Positions 26,701 through 34,331 of a stretch of DNA of 64,000 nt are shown one piece after another (position 1 is the stretch's first letter; each line of letters opens with the position of its first letter). The stretch is taken from NCBI RefSeq assembly GCF_963675965.1, contig NZ_OY780935.1, forward strand, positions 2,902,501 through 2,966,500, read 5' to 3'. Under the pieces are notes generated by a model. That model was not told the origin of the DNA and searched no databases. It saw nothing but the letters and a program-made list of their open reading frames with translations. This DNA comes from an uncultured Celeribacter sp. Its GTDB lineage: Bacteria > Pseudomonadota > Alphaproteobacteria > Rhodobacterales > Rhodobacteraceae. A program made the position numbers and the translations under genes.

Positions 26701-26731
26701 GAGCGCCCAATCCTATTAAGATTGGGCGCTC
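26701..26731 (+). other. Hairpin downstream of istB
   Basis: Perfect 12-bp stem (26701-26712 with 26720-26731) and a 7-nt loop. There is no T-run after it on the plus strand. It may insulate the element. Confidence 0.5.
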
Positions 26732-26795
26732 AAAGCTGTGAGATCAGCGTGCGCAGAGGTTTGGGATTTTGCATAACGCCGCTTACACCTATTTG

Positions 26796-26950
26796 GGGTC
26801 AGAAATGCCTGACGTTTGGGTCAGAATTGCGTGACGACGCATACTGATTTGAATCAGTTTTTTCCGCGGTTGGGTCAGTTCCGTCTGACGTTCCACACCA
26901 AATTGTAGACCGTCACACGAACCTGACCCAACCGTCACAGTTGGACCAGA
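26796..26950. repeat. Array of 19-bp GGGTCAG...TGACG sites
   Basis: Three direct copies (26796-26814, 26818-26836, 26872-26890) and one inverted copy (26911-26929) share GGGTCAG-N8-GACG; a degenerate fifth inverted copy is at 26933-26950. Each unit is itself a loose dyad (GTCA/TGAC). Such clustered repeats are typical of transposase-binding ends or of operators. The inverted units recur in repeat copy 1 at 18584-18602. Confidence 0.6.
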
Positions 26951-27078
26951 AACGGGTTGAGTTCTTTCAATGTGAGGCGCTTGTTTCACTCAGGCGTCAC
27001 ATTCAATAACCGCGCTGATCAATCGATCTGGCGCGGTTTTTGTTTTTCTGGGACGTGTGAAGTGAGACGGTTTCGGCC
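26898..27078 (+). repeat. Long direct repeat, copy 2
   Basis: Second copy of the sequence at 18571-18754, same orientation. It carries the same dyads and terminator-like hairpin. On its left lies the 19-bp site array and on its right a truncated IS3 orfB. The match stops where the IS3 coding remnant begins. Confidence 0.8.
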
Positions 27079-27254
27079 CTGACCCTTTTGATTTCTGGCC
27101 GCAGCTCTGCATCCCGCTGCTGTCGCTCCGATGCTTTGGAAGGATCAGCGCGACATGTGAGACGGTGATAAAACATTGACGGCGCAATCGGCAAAACCCT
27201 GCAAATTGACTCGACGCCGTAAACAACACGCTGATCTTCAATGAAGGAGATCAT
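27079..27254 (-). pseudogene. IS3-family orfB, 5' fragment
   Basis: The frame starts at the ATG 27254 ('[20 protein letters not shown]', then 'ADPSKASERQQRDAELRPEI'), the N-terminus of an IS3-type integrase. It breaks off after about 60 codons at the long repeat. All DDE residues are missing. The start overlaps the orfA stop by 4 bp as in intact IS3 elements. Confidence 0.8.
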
Positions 27255-27591
27255 CGCTTCCGTGGGCGGTCGAGTTCCGCCTGCGCAAAATAAGCTGACG
27301 CCTTGCGCAGGATCTCATTCGCCTGGCGCAGCTCTCGGATCTCACGTTCTAGGGCCTTGATCCGGTCCCGCTCCTCAGTGGTCACGCCATCGCGCATGCC
27401 GCTGTCTTTCTCGGCCTGCTTGACCCATTCGCGCAGCGTCTGGGGAATACAGCCATCTTGGGTGCAATGGCCGCGCTCGCGCCCGCCTGCGTCTCATAGG
27501 AGCCCTGATGCTCGAACACTATCCGGACCGCACGTGCGCGGACCTCGGGCGAGTAGCGATTTGCCATTTTGCTTTTCATCATAACCATCAA
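27251..27591 (-). pseudogene. IS3-family orfA, frameshifted
   Basis: The N-terminal frame reads 'MKSKMANRYSPEVRARAVRI', then '[18 protein letters not shown]'. At about 27450-27460 one base is missing, after which the other frame continues with '[20 protein letters not shown]', '[10 protein letters not shown]' and '[16 protein letters not shown]'. The helix-turn-helix and leucine-zipper parts are thus in different frames. A total of 341 bases instead of 342 fits a 1-bp deletion. Confidence 0.8.
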
Positions 27592-27593
27592 CC

Positions 27594-27965
27594 TTACTTA
27601 AGTTGAGGGTCTCCGACCAACCCGGAGCTGTTCAAGATCCCGCCCACGTACAGATGAGCAGAGCCTGCTGAGTTATTAGCTGCAGCGGTCGTTTGTGGCG
27701 CCATCGGAGCGACAGTCGGTTCGACTGATGCCTGCGCAAAGGCTGGGCCCTCGACCGTGATCTGCTCTCCGCGCTCGCGCCGGTCAGCACCCCACCATTT
27801 CCTCACGAGGCATTCATGGGCTCCCAATTCGGCCGCCACATCGCCGGGCGACACGCCGTCTTCTCGAAGCCGCCTCGTTGCCTCTCGCTTGAGTGCATTC
27901 GGCCAAATCCTTTTGCCGGAAGGAGATGTTCCGACCTTAAAACCCCAGACTTCACGTTCCGCCAT
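27594..27965 (-). pseudogene. IS66-type helix-turn-helix transposase subunit, truncated
   Basis: Frame of 123 codons with GGAGG before the ATG. 'WPNALKREATRRLREDGVSP' and 'DVAAELGAHECLVRKWW' are the helix-turn-helix of IS66/IS3-like accessory transposases. The last ~20 codons appear to be encoded by the end of the neighbouring IS3 sequence, so the original C-terminus is lost. No IS66 tnpB or tnpC follows. Confidence 0.65.
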
Positions 27966-27969
27966 TGTC

Positions 27970-28055
27970 GCCTCCGATCACTGTTCGGAGGCAGACTAGC
28001 TGACGAGATGTGGGCACGTTTAGAGGGCAATCAGCGGGGCAGATGCAACGCTTAC
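27970..28055. mobile_element. Probable left end of the IS66-type remnant
   Basis: GTAAGCG (minus strand, 28049-28055) resembles the terminal bases of IS66 elements. Between it and the truncated gene lies an 8-bp hairpin GCCTCCGA/TCGGAGGC (27970-27992). This marks the right border of the accessory region, 12 bp before the stop of the ABC ATPase gene. Confidence 0.5.
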
Positions 28056-28067
28056 AATTGGTGACGG

Positions 28068-28817
28068 TCAGTGGCCGAAGATCTGGCTTAGGAAGAGTTT
28101 GGTGCGGTCGTGTTGGGGGGCTTCAAAGAACAGTTTCGGCGGGTTTTCTTCGACGATTTGGCCCTTGTCCATGAAGATCACGCGGTCTGCGACCTGTTTG
28201 GCGAAGCCCATTTCATGGGTGACGCAGAGCATTGTCATCCCGTCGGTTGCAAGGCTCACCATCGTGTCGAGAACCTCCTTGATCATTTCTGGATCGAGCG
28301 CGGAGGTGGGTTCATCGAAGAGCATGATGCGCGGTCGCATGCAGAGGGCACGGGCGATGGCCACGCGCTGTTGCTGGCCTCCGGAGAGTTGCTCGGGATA
28401 TTTCTGGGCCTGATCGGCGATGCGGACCTTTTCAAGAAAATGCAGTGCCGTGTCGATGGCGTCGGTGCGGGCAGCCTTGCGGACCGACATGGGCGCGAGG
28501 ATGCAGTTTTCCAGGATCGTCATATGCGGGAACAGGTTGAACTGTTGGAAACACATGCCGACTTCGGATCTGATCTGTCCGATGTTTTTTGTGTCCGAGG
28601 TGAGTTCGACCCCGTCGACGATGATTTCCCCGCTTTCATGGGGTTCAAGACGATTGATGCAGCGGATCAATGTCGATTTGCCCGACCCCGACGGGCCGGC
28701 AATCACGATGCGTTCGCCCTGCCGGACCGTCAGGTCGATGCCCTTGAGGACGTGAAAATCGCCATACCATTTGTTGAGGCCTGAGATTTGAATGGCGGGG
28801 GTCGTCTGGTCAGTCAT
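28068..28817 (-). CDS. Polar amino-acid ABC transporter ATP-binding protein
   Basis: ATPase of 249 aa of the GlnQ/HisP type. Walker A is GPSGSGKST, the signature '[15 protein letters not shown]', Walker B '[13 protein letters not shown]', and the H-loop is in 'VTHEMGFAK'. It lies 28 bp behind the GntR gene on the minus strand. Its binding protein and permease are on the plus strand across the same control region, a split arrangement. It powers uptake of an amino acid or related solute. Confidence 0.9.
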   Translation of the reverse strand: MTDQTTPAIQISGLNKWYGDFHVLKGIDLTVRQGERIVIAGPSGSGKSTLIRCINRLEPHESGEIIVDGVELTSDTKNIGQIRSEVGMCFQQFNLFPHMTILENCILAPMSVRKAARTDAIDTALHFLEKVRIADQAQKYPEQLSGGQQQRVAIARALCMRPRIMLFDEPTSALDPEMIKEVLDTMVSLATDGMTMLCVTHEMGFAKQVADRVIFMDKGQIVEENPPKLFFEAPQHDRTKLFLSQIFGH

Positions 28818-28845
28818 TCTCTTGTCCTGTCGGAAAATATGGGGC

Positions 28846-29517
28846 TCAGTCCTTGGCCGAATGCCATGAGGTCAGATGCCGGGCCTTGAGAAAGCTCTGC
28901 TCGCCCGCCAGCACGAAGCGCAGGAACAACAGTTCGGTATGGGCCGCATTGCGGGCGGTGAACACTTTGAGCATCTGCTGGTGAAAGTCCACGAGAGTGC
29001 GATGCGACTCTTCATCCGACAGGGTCGCCAGCCGCACGGATTGGATTTGCGCGATGTAGCGTAGAATTGTGCCGCGCAATTCTGTGTTGGGAACGGCCAT
29101 GATCCATGTGCGCCGGATTTCTTCGGAGGCGGCATAGAGGTCTTCGACGTTTTTGGTCTCCAGCGTGTGTTCCGAACGAGCCACGGCCTCCTGCAAAATC
29201 TGCAGATCTTCCTCTGTCAGCTCTGCTGTGGCGAGCGCGGCGGCACGGGGTTCCAGCAGACGCCGTAGTTCAAAGATTTCCAGGATCTTTTCGGGCTTCA
29301 GGTTCGGCAGGGCAAAGCCGCGGGTCGTGCTTTCCAGATAGCCTTCATGGGTCAGCCGCATCAGGGCATCGCGGACCGGCATGCGGGACACCTGAAATTC
29401 CTCGGCCAGCGCAGTGTCCACGAGGCGGTCGTCAGACGTCACCTCACCACGCTGGATGCGGCTCAGGCAGGTCTCGTAGATCACATCCTTCATATGTCGC
29501 TTTTGCGGCTCGGCCAT
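28846..29517 (-). CDS. GntR-family (FCD) transcriptional regulator
   Basis: Regulator of 223 aa. An N-terminal winged helix ('[20 protein letters not shown]' then '[10 protein letters not shown]') is followed by a helical FCD effector domain ('[16 protein letters not shown]', 'FHQQMLKVF'). It is divergent from the binding-protein gene, with a CGTATACG palindrome in between. It probably represses both arms of the transporter operon until its substrate appears. Confidence 0.9.
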   Translation of the reverse strand: MAEPQKRHMKDVIYETCLSRIQRGEVTSDDRLVDTALAEEFQVSRMPVRDALMRLTHEGYLESTTRGFALPNLKPEKILEIFELRRLLEPRAAALATAELTEEDLQILQEAVARSEHTLETKNVEDLYAASEEIRRTWIMAVPNTELRGTILRYIAQIQSVRLATLSDEESHRTLVDFHQQMLKVFTARNAAHTELLFLRFVLAGEQSFLKARHLTSWHSAKD

Positions 29518-29532
29518 GCTTCGTCCTAAAAT

Positions 29533-29540
29533 CGTATACG
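29533..29540. promoter_or_regulatory. GntR operator candidate
   Basis: The perfect palindrome CGTATACG (in ATCGTATACGGAT) lies 16 bp upstream of the GntR start. FCD-type GntR proteins bind TnGTnnnACnA-like dyads. The remaining ~150 bp to the binding-protein gene are AT-rich and would hold the divergent promoters. Confidence 0.5.
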
Positions 29541-29690
29541 GATTTATGTTGAATTTAGGGTCATAAGCGAATTTTTATCAACAAAAAAACTTCAAGATTA
29601 AAGAAAATATTTGAAACAGAATACGGAAAGTGCAAACGATGGGGCATAAAAGCAGAAAAACGACTCTTTATCCAACAACAGGAAGACATC

Positions 29691-30500
29691 ATGACCACCA
29701 GACGTCAGACCCTTTCCGGCCTCGCTTTCGCGGCTTTTGCTGCTTTGGCGACTGCGCCGGCGGTTGCGCAAGATTCTCTTAAAATCGGATCCTACCCGGC
29801 GAACCCGCCGTGGGAATTCAAGAATGAAGCCGGAGAGTTCGAAGGCTTTGAAGTTGATATCATCAATGAGATCGCCGCCCGCATGGGCACTACGGCAGAG
29901 ATTTCGGGGCTGGATTTCCGGGCGCTGTTCGTTGCCACGGCATCTGGGCGAGTGGATGCGGTGATTTCTTCGCTGACCATCACGAATGAACGCCTGGAGG
30001 CCCAGTCCTTTACGCAGCCGTATTTTTCGGGCGCGCTTGGCGTCGCCACGAAGGAGGGCGCAGGCGTTACCAGTCTGGAAGATCTCGAGGGCAAACGCGT
30101 CGGTTCGATCGCGACCTCGTTTCCTGAGAACTGGCTGAAAGAACGTGAAGCGGAGCTCGGTTATAAATCCTATTCCAGCTACGATTCCACCGCGAACATG
30201 CTGACCGATCTGCGTAGCGGCCGGGTCGATGCGGCGGTGAATGACATTGTCAGCCTGCGGTATGCCTTTGCGCAACCGCAAATGAGCGGCCTGGAAGTGT
30301 CTGTCGAAATTCCGACTGGCGATAAGTTTGCGATCATGATGCCCAAGGACTCCGAACATCTTCAGGCCTTTAATGATGCCATTTCCGCGATGAAGGAAGA
30401 CGGCACCATGGCGGGGTTCTATGAAAAATGGTTCGGCGTGGCTGCAGAGGCCGACAGTCTGACCCTGACGCCGCTGCCTGTCCCGACCTCTGCGGACTAA
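29691..30500 (+). CDS. Amino-acid ABC transporter substrate-binding protein
   Basis: Periplasmic family-3 binding protein of 269 aa. The N-terminus has a signal peptide ('RRQTLSGLAFAAFAALATAP', with cleavage after AVA-QD). The mature part starts 'LKIGSYPANPPWEF' and has 'FEGFEVDIINEIAARMG' and 'GRVDAVISSLTITNERL', typical of polar amino-acid receptors. It is the first gene of the plus-strand operon. The ligand is not identifiable by eye. Confidence 0.9.
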   Translation: MTTRRQTLSGLAFAAFAALATAPAVAQDSLKIGSYPANPPWEFKNEAGEFEGFEVDIINEIAARMGTTAEISGLDFRALFVATASGRVDAVISSLTITNERLEAQSFTQPYFSGALGVATKEGAGVTSLEDLEGKRVGSIATSFPENWLKEREAELGYKSYSSYDSTANMLTDLRSGRVDAAVNDIVSLRYAFAQPQMSGLEVSVEIPTGDKFAIMMPKDSEHLQAFNDAISAMKEDGTMAGFYEKWFGVAAEADSLTLTPLPVPTSAD

Positions 30501-30508
30501 GCAAACCC

Positions 30509-30535
30509 GGCGAAGAGGGGCTGGCTCTCTTCGCC
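30509..30535 (+). other. Binding-protein/permease intercistronic hairpin
   Basis: A 9-bp perfect stem GGCGAAGAG/CTCTTCGCC is followed by a second small stem (30543-30559, CCGGCG/CGCCGG). There is no T-run. This is the classical position for a structure that keeps the binding-protein message more abundant than the permease message. Confidence 0.5.
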
Positions 30536-30586
30536 ATTCCATCCGGCGACATGCGCCGGCGACATCGAGATCCACCGGAGCGAACC

Positions 30587-31258
30587 ATGGAAATTATCGA
30601 TATTTTCTTCAATATCGACGTGATGCAGCGGGCCTTCCCGATCCTCATGAGGGGCTTGTTGAACACCATTCTGCTTGGTTTTGCCTCAATTGTCCTTGGG
30701 GGTATCCTGGGGGTGGCAGTCTGTCTGGTCCGTCTCTACGCGCCGAAGTTGTTTCGCCTGTTGGCGACCTTCTATATCGACGTGTTCCGGGCGGTGCCGG
30801 TTCTGGTGGTTCTGATCCTTGTCTACTATGCGCTGCCCTTTGCCGGCGTCGTCCTGTCGTCTTTTGCGGCGGCGACCATCGCGCTGTCGCTGGTTCTGGC
30901 GGCCTATACGGCCGAAGTTGTACGCGCGGGGATCGAAGCGGTTCCAAAGGGACAGTTCGAGGCCTCGGATGCGCTGGGGCTGTCATTTGCGACGACCATG
31001 CGCAAGGTGATCCTGCCGCAGGCGTTTCGGATGATGATTCCACCACTGGCCTCCTATTGTGTGGCGATCATGAAGGACACCTCGCTTGCTTCGGTCGTGG
31101 CGATGAATGACCTGCTCAAACAGGCGACTGACGCACAGGCGCTGTTTGCGAACCCGACACCTCTATTGTTGGCCGCGCTGATCTATATCGCGATCCTCTG
31201 GCCGATGGTGCGCTTCACCGGATGGTTGGAGCAGCGTTTCAAACGTGGCTATCGCTGA
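30587..31258 (+). CDS. Amino-acid ABC transporter permease
   Basis: HisM/GlnP-type permease of 223 aa. The ATG at 30587 follows CGGAG. It has about five membrane segments, an N-terminal 'LMRGLLNTILLG', and the EAA loop 'EAVPKGQFEASDALGLSFAT'. Only one permease gene is present, so it would work as a homodimer with the minus-strand ATPase. A longer frame from 30428 lies over the binding-protein end and is rejected. Confidence 0.9.
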   Translation: MEIIDIFFNIDVMQRAFPILMRGLLNTILLGFASIVLGGILGVAVCLVRLYAPKLFRLLATFYIDVFRAVPVLVVLILVYYALPFAGVVLSSFAAATIALSLVLAAYTAEVVRAGIEAVPKGQFEASDALGLSFATTMRKVILPQAFRMMIPPLASYCVAIMKDTSLASVVAMNDLLKQATDAQALFANPTPLLLAALIYIAILWPMVRFTGWLEQRFKRGYR

Positions 31259-31309
31259 GACGCTTTTGCGCCGGACCTGCCACCAGACATCTACAAATCG
31301 GAGACAACA

Positions 31310-32449
31310 ATGAGCGACTTTTCCGGCACCGGAGACGCCTATTTCCTCTATCATTCCATCGGCCAGTATGATGGGAAAGAGGCGGATATGGCGGCCTCTC
31401 TTGCAGAGTTTGCACGCATCTGGTCCGCCCCAAATGGGGCGCAATGGGGAGAGGTTCTGGCCAAACGTCAGCGCTTCATCGATCTGTGGGGCGCACTGAT
31501 CCATGCGCCGCAGGGGACCGTTACGACGACAGAAAGCGTGACCACCGGGTTGATGTCGGTGATCGGTGCGCTGCCGGAAAAGATGCTGCGCGGCAAAAAG
31601 GTGCTGGTGGCCGAAGATGGTTTCCCGTCGCTGCATTTTCTTCTGACCGGGCTGTCACAGCGGATGGGATTTGAGCTGGTGACCGTCCCTTTGCGTCAGG
31701 GCAGCCCCTGGGTCGAAGAAGAGGATATGATCGCGGAATGGGACGAAGAGGTGGCTTTGGCGTTGCTGACCTGGATCAGTTCCACCAGCTCTCATCGTCT
31801 GGATATCGAACGGCTCGTGACGCATGGGCGTCAGATGGGGTCTGTGATCGGCGTGGATCTGACGCAGGGGGCGGGGCTTCTGCCCTATGATGTGACGGCC
31901 CCGAAGGTGGATTTCGCGCTGTCGACCAGTCTGAAATGGATGTGCGGCACGCCGGGCGCCGGGATCATCTATGTCGATCAGGATATGCTGCCGATCTGCG
32001 AACCTGCGCTGCGCGGTTGGTTCTCGCAGGAAGATCCGTTCTCATGGGCGCTTGATGCCTTTGCCTTTGCGGGCGATGCGCGGCGTTTTGACAGCGGTAC
32101 GCCGGGCACGGTCTCTGCTCTGGCCAGCCTGCCAGCCATGGAATGGCGGATGCGGCAGGATGAAGAGGTTATAGCCGGCGCCAACCGCAAGATGACCGTG
32201 CGAATGCAGGCGGCGCTGGAGGGCATGGGGTTGGAACTGGCCAGTCCTCGAGACCCGGAAAAGCGGGGGGGCAGCCTGATGGTGGCCTTGCCTGAGCGTC
32301 TGAATGCCGCCGAACTGGTCGCAACATTGGCCGCCGATGACATTTATATGGACAACCGCAGTCAGATCCTGCGGATGTCGCCCGGAGTTCTGACCCGCGA
32401 TGCGGGGGTGGACCGGACCCTGGACAAGCTTGCCGAGCTGATTGGCTGA
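31310..32449 (+). CDS. Class V aminotransferase / kynureninase-like PLP enzyme
   Basis: Protein of 379 aa of PLP fold type I, class V. The cofactor lysine lies in 'STSLKWMCGTPGAG', and the aspartate binding the pyridine nitrogen in 'GVDLTQGAGLLPYDV'. Family relatives include kynureninases, cysteine desulfurases and isopenicillin-epimerase-like enzymes. RBS GGAG precedes the ATG. It follows the permease by 51 bp, so it probably acts on the imported amino acid. The reaction is not assignable. Confidence 0.75.
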   Translation: MSDFSGTGDAYFLYHSIGQYDGKEADMAASLAEFARIWSAPNGAQWGEVLAKRQRFIDLWGALIHAPQGTVTTTESVTTGLMSVIGALPEKMLRGKKVLVAEDGFPSLHFLLTGLSQRMGFELVTVPLRQGSPWVEEEDMIAEWDEEVALALLTWISSTSSHRLDIERLVTHGRQMGSVIGVDLTQGAGLLPYDVTAPKVDFALSTSLKWMCGTPGAGIIYVDQDMLPICEPALRGWFSQEDPFSWALDAFAFAGDARRFDSGTPGTVSALASLPAMEWRMRQDEEVIAGANRKMTVRMQAALEGMGLELASPRDPEKRGGSLMVALPERLNAAELVATLAADDIYMDNRSQILRMSPGVLTRDAGVDRTLDKLAELIG

Positions 32450-32473
32450 ACGTAAGGGTCGGGAGCCGCCGTG

Positions 32474-33400
32474 TCAGTCTGCGGGAGTGGCGGTTTTGTA
32501 ACGCTGGCGCAAAAGGTCGATATGATCGGCGCCGATGCCGCAGCATCCGCCGATCAGCGTTGCGCCCGCCGCGATCCAGGCGTCGGTCCAGTATGCATAG
32601 GCCATTGGCGTGACGTCGCTGCGCACCTGTGACAGCACGTCATTGGCGGCCCCGTCCTGACCGCGCGCGGTAAAGGCATTGGCATAGACCCCGATCGGCA
32701 GTGCGCGCCCAAGCGTTTCCAGCGTGTTACGGGTTTCGATCACGGCGGCGGCCATCACCTCTGGCATGGAGCAGTTGAAAAGGATCGCCTGTGCGTTCAG
32801 CTCGACCGCCAGCGTGACGGCTTCCCGTACGGTTTCGCCCGAACGCAGGGATGGTGCAGTCGGTGTCTGTAGCTCGTCATCGCGCAGGCTGTAGGAGAGC
32901 CAGAGCGGCTTGTTGCTGTCCGATACCGCCTCGGCTGTGATGCGGGCTTCTTCCAGACTGCTCATTGTCTCCGCCAACCAAAGATCCACGAAGGGGGACA
33001 GCCCCTCAACGAGGACCGCGAGAATGTCGCGCGCCTGCGACGGGTCGAACTGGTCTGGGCGGTAGGATCCGCAGGCTGGCGGTAGACATCCTGCAACGCG
33101 GCCGTTTGGCTGGATGTCCGCAGTTGCCTCGGCGGCCTCTCTGGCAAGACGTCCGGACAGTGCCGCGAGCTCCAGCCCATGTGCCGCGAAACGGTCTGTG
33201 CCGATATGAAAGGGCACAACGGCATAGCTGTTGGTGGTCGCGATCTCTGCCCCGGCCCGAAAGAACGCTTCATGGGCCTGGCGGACCGCATCTGGAGCCT
33301 CAATGAGCGCGCCTGCGGACCACTCCGGCTGGCGCAACGGGGCGCCAAAACGTTGCAGTTCGCGGCCCAGGCCGCCGTCGAGCAGGGTGATGGATGTCAT
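32474..33400 (-). CDS. Homocysteine S-methyltransferase family protein
   Basis: Barrel enzyme of 308 aa. The N-terminus is 'LLDGGLGRELQRFG', followed by 'GAEIATTNSYAV'. Zinc ligands are in 'LFNCSMPEV' and 'GGCCGIGADHI'. The ATG at 33400 follows AAAGGA; an upstream frame start at 33463 is rejected. MmuM-type enzymes transfer a methyl group from S-methylmethionine or a similar donor to homocysteine. It converges on the class V enzyme with 24 bp between stops. A link to the transporter is only by position. Confidence 0.82.
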   Translation of the reverse strand: MTSITLLDGGLGRELQRFGAPLRQPEWSAGALIEAPDAVRQAHEAFFRAGAEIATTNSYAVVPFHIGTDRFAAHGLELAALSGRLAREAAEATADIQPNGRVAGCLPPACGSYRPDQFDPSQARDILAVLVEGLSPFVDLWLAETMSSLEEARITAEAVSDSNKPLWLSYSLRDDELQTPTAPSLRSGETVREAVTLAVELNAQAILFNCSMPEVMAAAVIETRNTLETLGRALPIGVYANAFTARGQDGAANDVLSQVRSDVTPMAYAYWTDAWIAAGATLIGGCCGIGADHIDLLRQRYKTATPAD

Positions 33401-33502
33401 GGGGCAATCCTTTGGAAAACCGTGGAATTGCGTTCCCATAGCGAATGTGTTCAGCGCGCGCATCCCTTTTGTGCCGACGGCGACGTCACCCGTGGCCTTG
33501 GG

Positions 33503-34105
33503 TCAGTCCAGCAGCCCGATCCCCGTAGCGATGGCGATGGCCTCCAGAGTGGTGCGTGCGGAGAGTTTGCGCCGGAAGTTGCGACAGTGCAGATCCACGG
33601 TTGGCAGCGAGATGTTGAGCTGATGGGCGATGCGATCGCGGCGCATGCCGGCTGCTGCCAGACGCAGAACGGCGGTTTCACGCGGCGACAGCGAGGGGGT
33701 GTTGTCGGCCTGGGGCATCTGCTCTGGGGCTGATGTGCGCTTTGTCTGCCCATGCTTCAGAAACAGAATGACCCGCACGCGGTTTGGCAGGAAGGGCAGC
33801 ACGTTGATTTGCGTGAGCTGTGCCGCTTGCAGCGCATGAACGGGCAGGACCGTGGCACGTGGGTCGGTCGGATCATTGGCCGCAGCAATCGCAGTGTTCA
33901 GCTGTTTGCCCGGTACAAGGGGGGCCAATGTATGATCGGCTGCGAGATGGCCGGCCTCTTTCAAAAAACGGTTGGCTGTCTGATCGCAGGAGAGGACCCG
34001 CCCTGCCGGATCAACATCGAGACAAGCGACTTCAATCGCCTCGCTGTTGCGCGGCATGGATTTTGAGAGGGTGCGGGCTGGCATTTCGATCATGACGGGG
34101 TCCAT
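33503..34105 (-). CDS. LuxR-type DNA-binding regulator (solo)
   Basis: Protein of 200 aa from the ATG at 34105; a TTG at 34138 and an ATG at 34093 are alternatives and none has a clear ribosome-binding site. Residues 25-125 look PAS-like ('EVACLDVDPAGRVLSCDQTA'). The C-terminal GerE/LuxR helix-turn-helix is 'LSPRETAVLRLAAAGMRRDR' then 'IAHQLNISLPTVDLHCRNFR'. No autoinducer domain or luxI is seen. It is divergent from the LuxR-HTH/hydrolase fusion and may regulate it. A C7/G6 hairpin (34154-34169) lies between. Confidence 0.75.
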   Translation of the reverse strand: MDPVMIEMPARTLSKSMPRNSEAIEVACLDVDPAGRVLSCDQTANRFLKEAGHLAADHTLAPLVPGKQLNTAIAAANDPTDPRATVLPVHALQAAQLTQINVLPFLPNRVRVILFLKHGQTKRTSAPEQMPQADNTPSLSPRETAVLRLAAAGMRRDRIAHQLNISLPTVDLHCRNFRRKLSARTTLEAIAIATGIGLLD

Positions 34106-34331
34106 TTCGGGCGGTTTGCCCCTGACCCTAGGCTTCAACCCGGACGCGATGCGCCCCCCCGATGGGGGGAGCGGTGAAAAACTGTACGTTTTGAAACGAA
34201 TTGCCTATAAATGTGGGAAGCTATGAGAGTTTCATACCTTGTTTGGGTGTTTTTTAGCACCAAGCGCTGCAGGGACGATAATTTGTTTTTACCTGCGATG
34301 ATTTTAGCGATTCCAGCGAAAGGGCCTTTTG

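Larger units (their letters stand above)
24395..26731 (+). mobile_element. IS21-family element, istB interrupted
   Basis: The istA-istB pair overlaps as usual for IS21. istB carries an in-frame stop, so autonomous movement is doubtful. A 12-bp hairpin (26701-26731) follows istB. The outer inverted repeats could not be identified: the 24233-24394 interval shows no sequence matching the right flank. The true element probably extends beyond the coordinates given. Only the coding span plus hairpin is marked. Confidence 0.7.
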
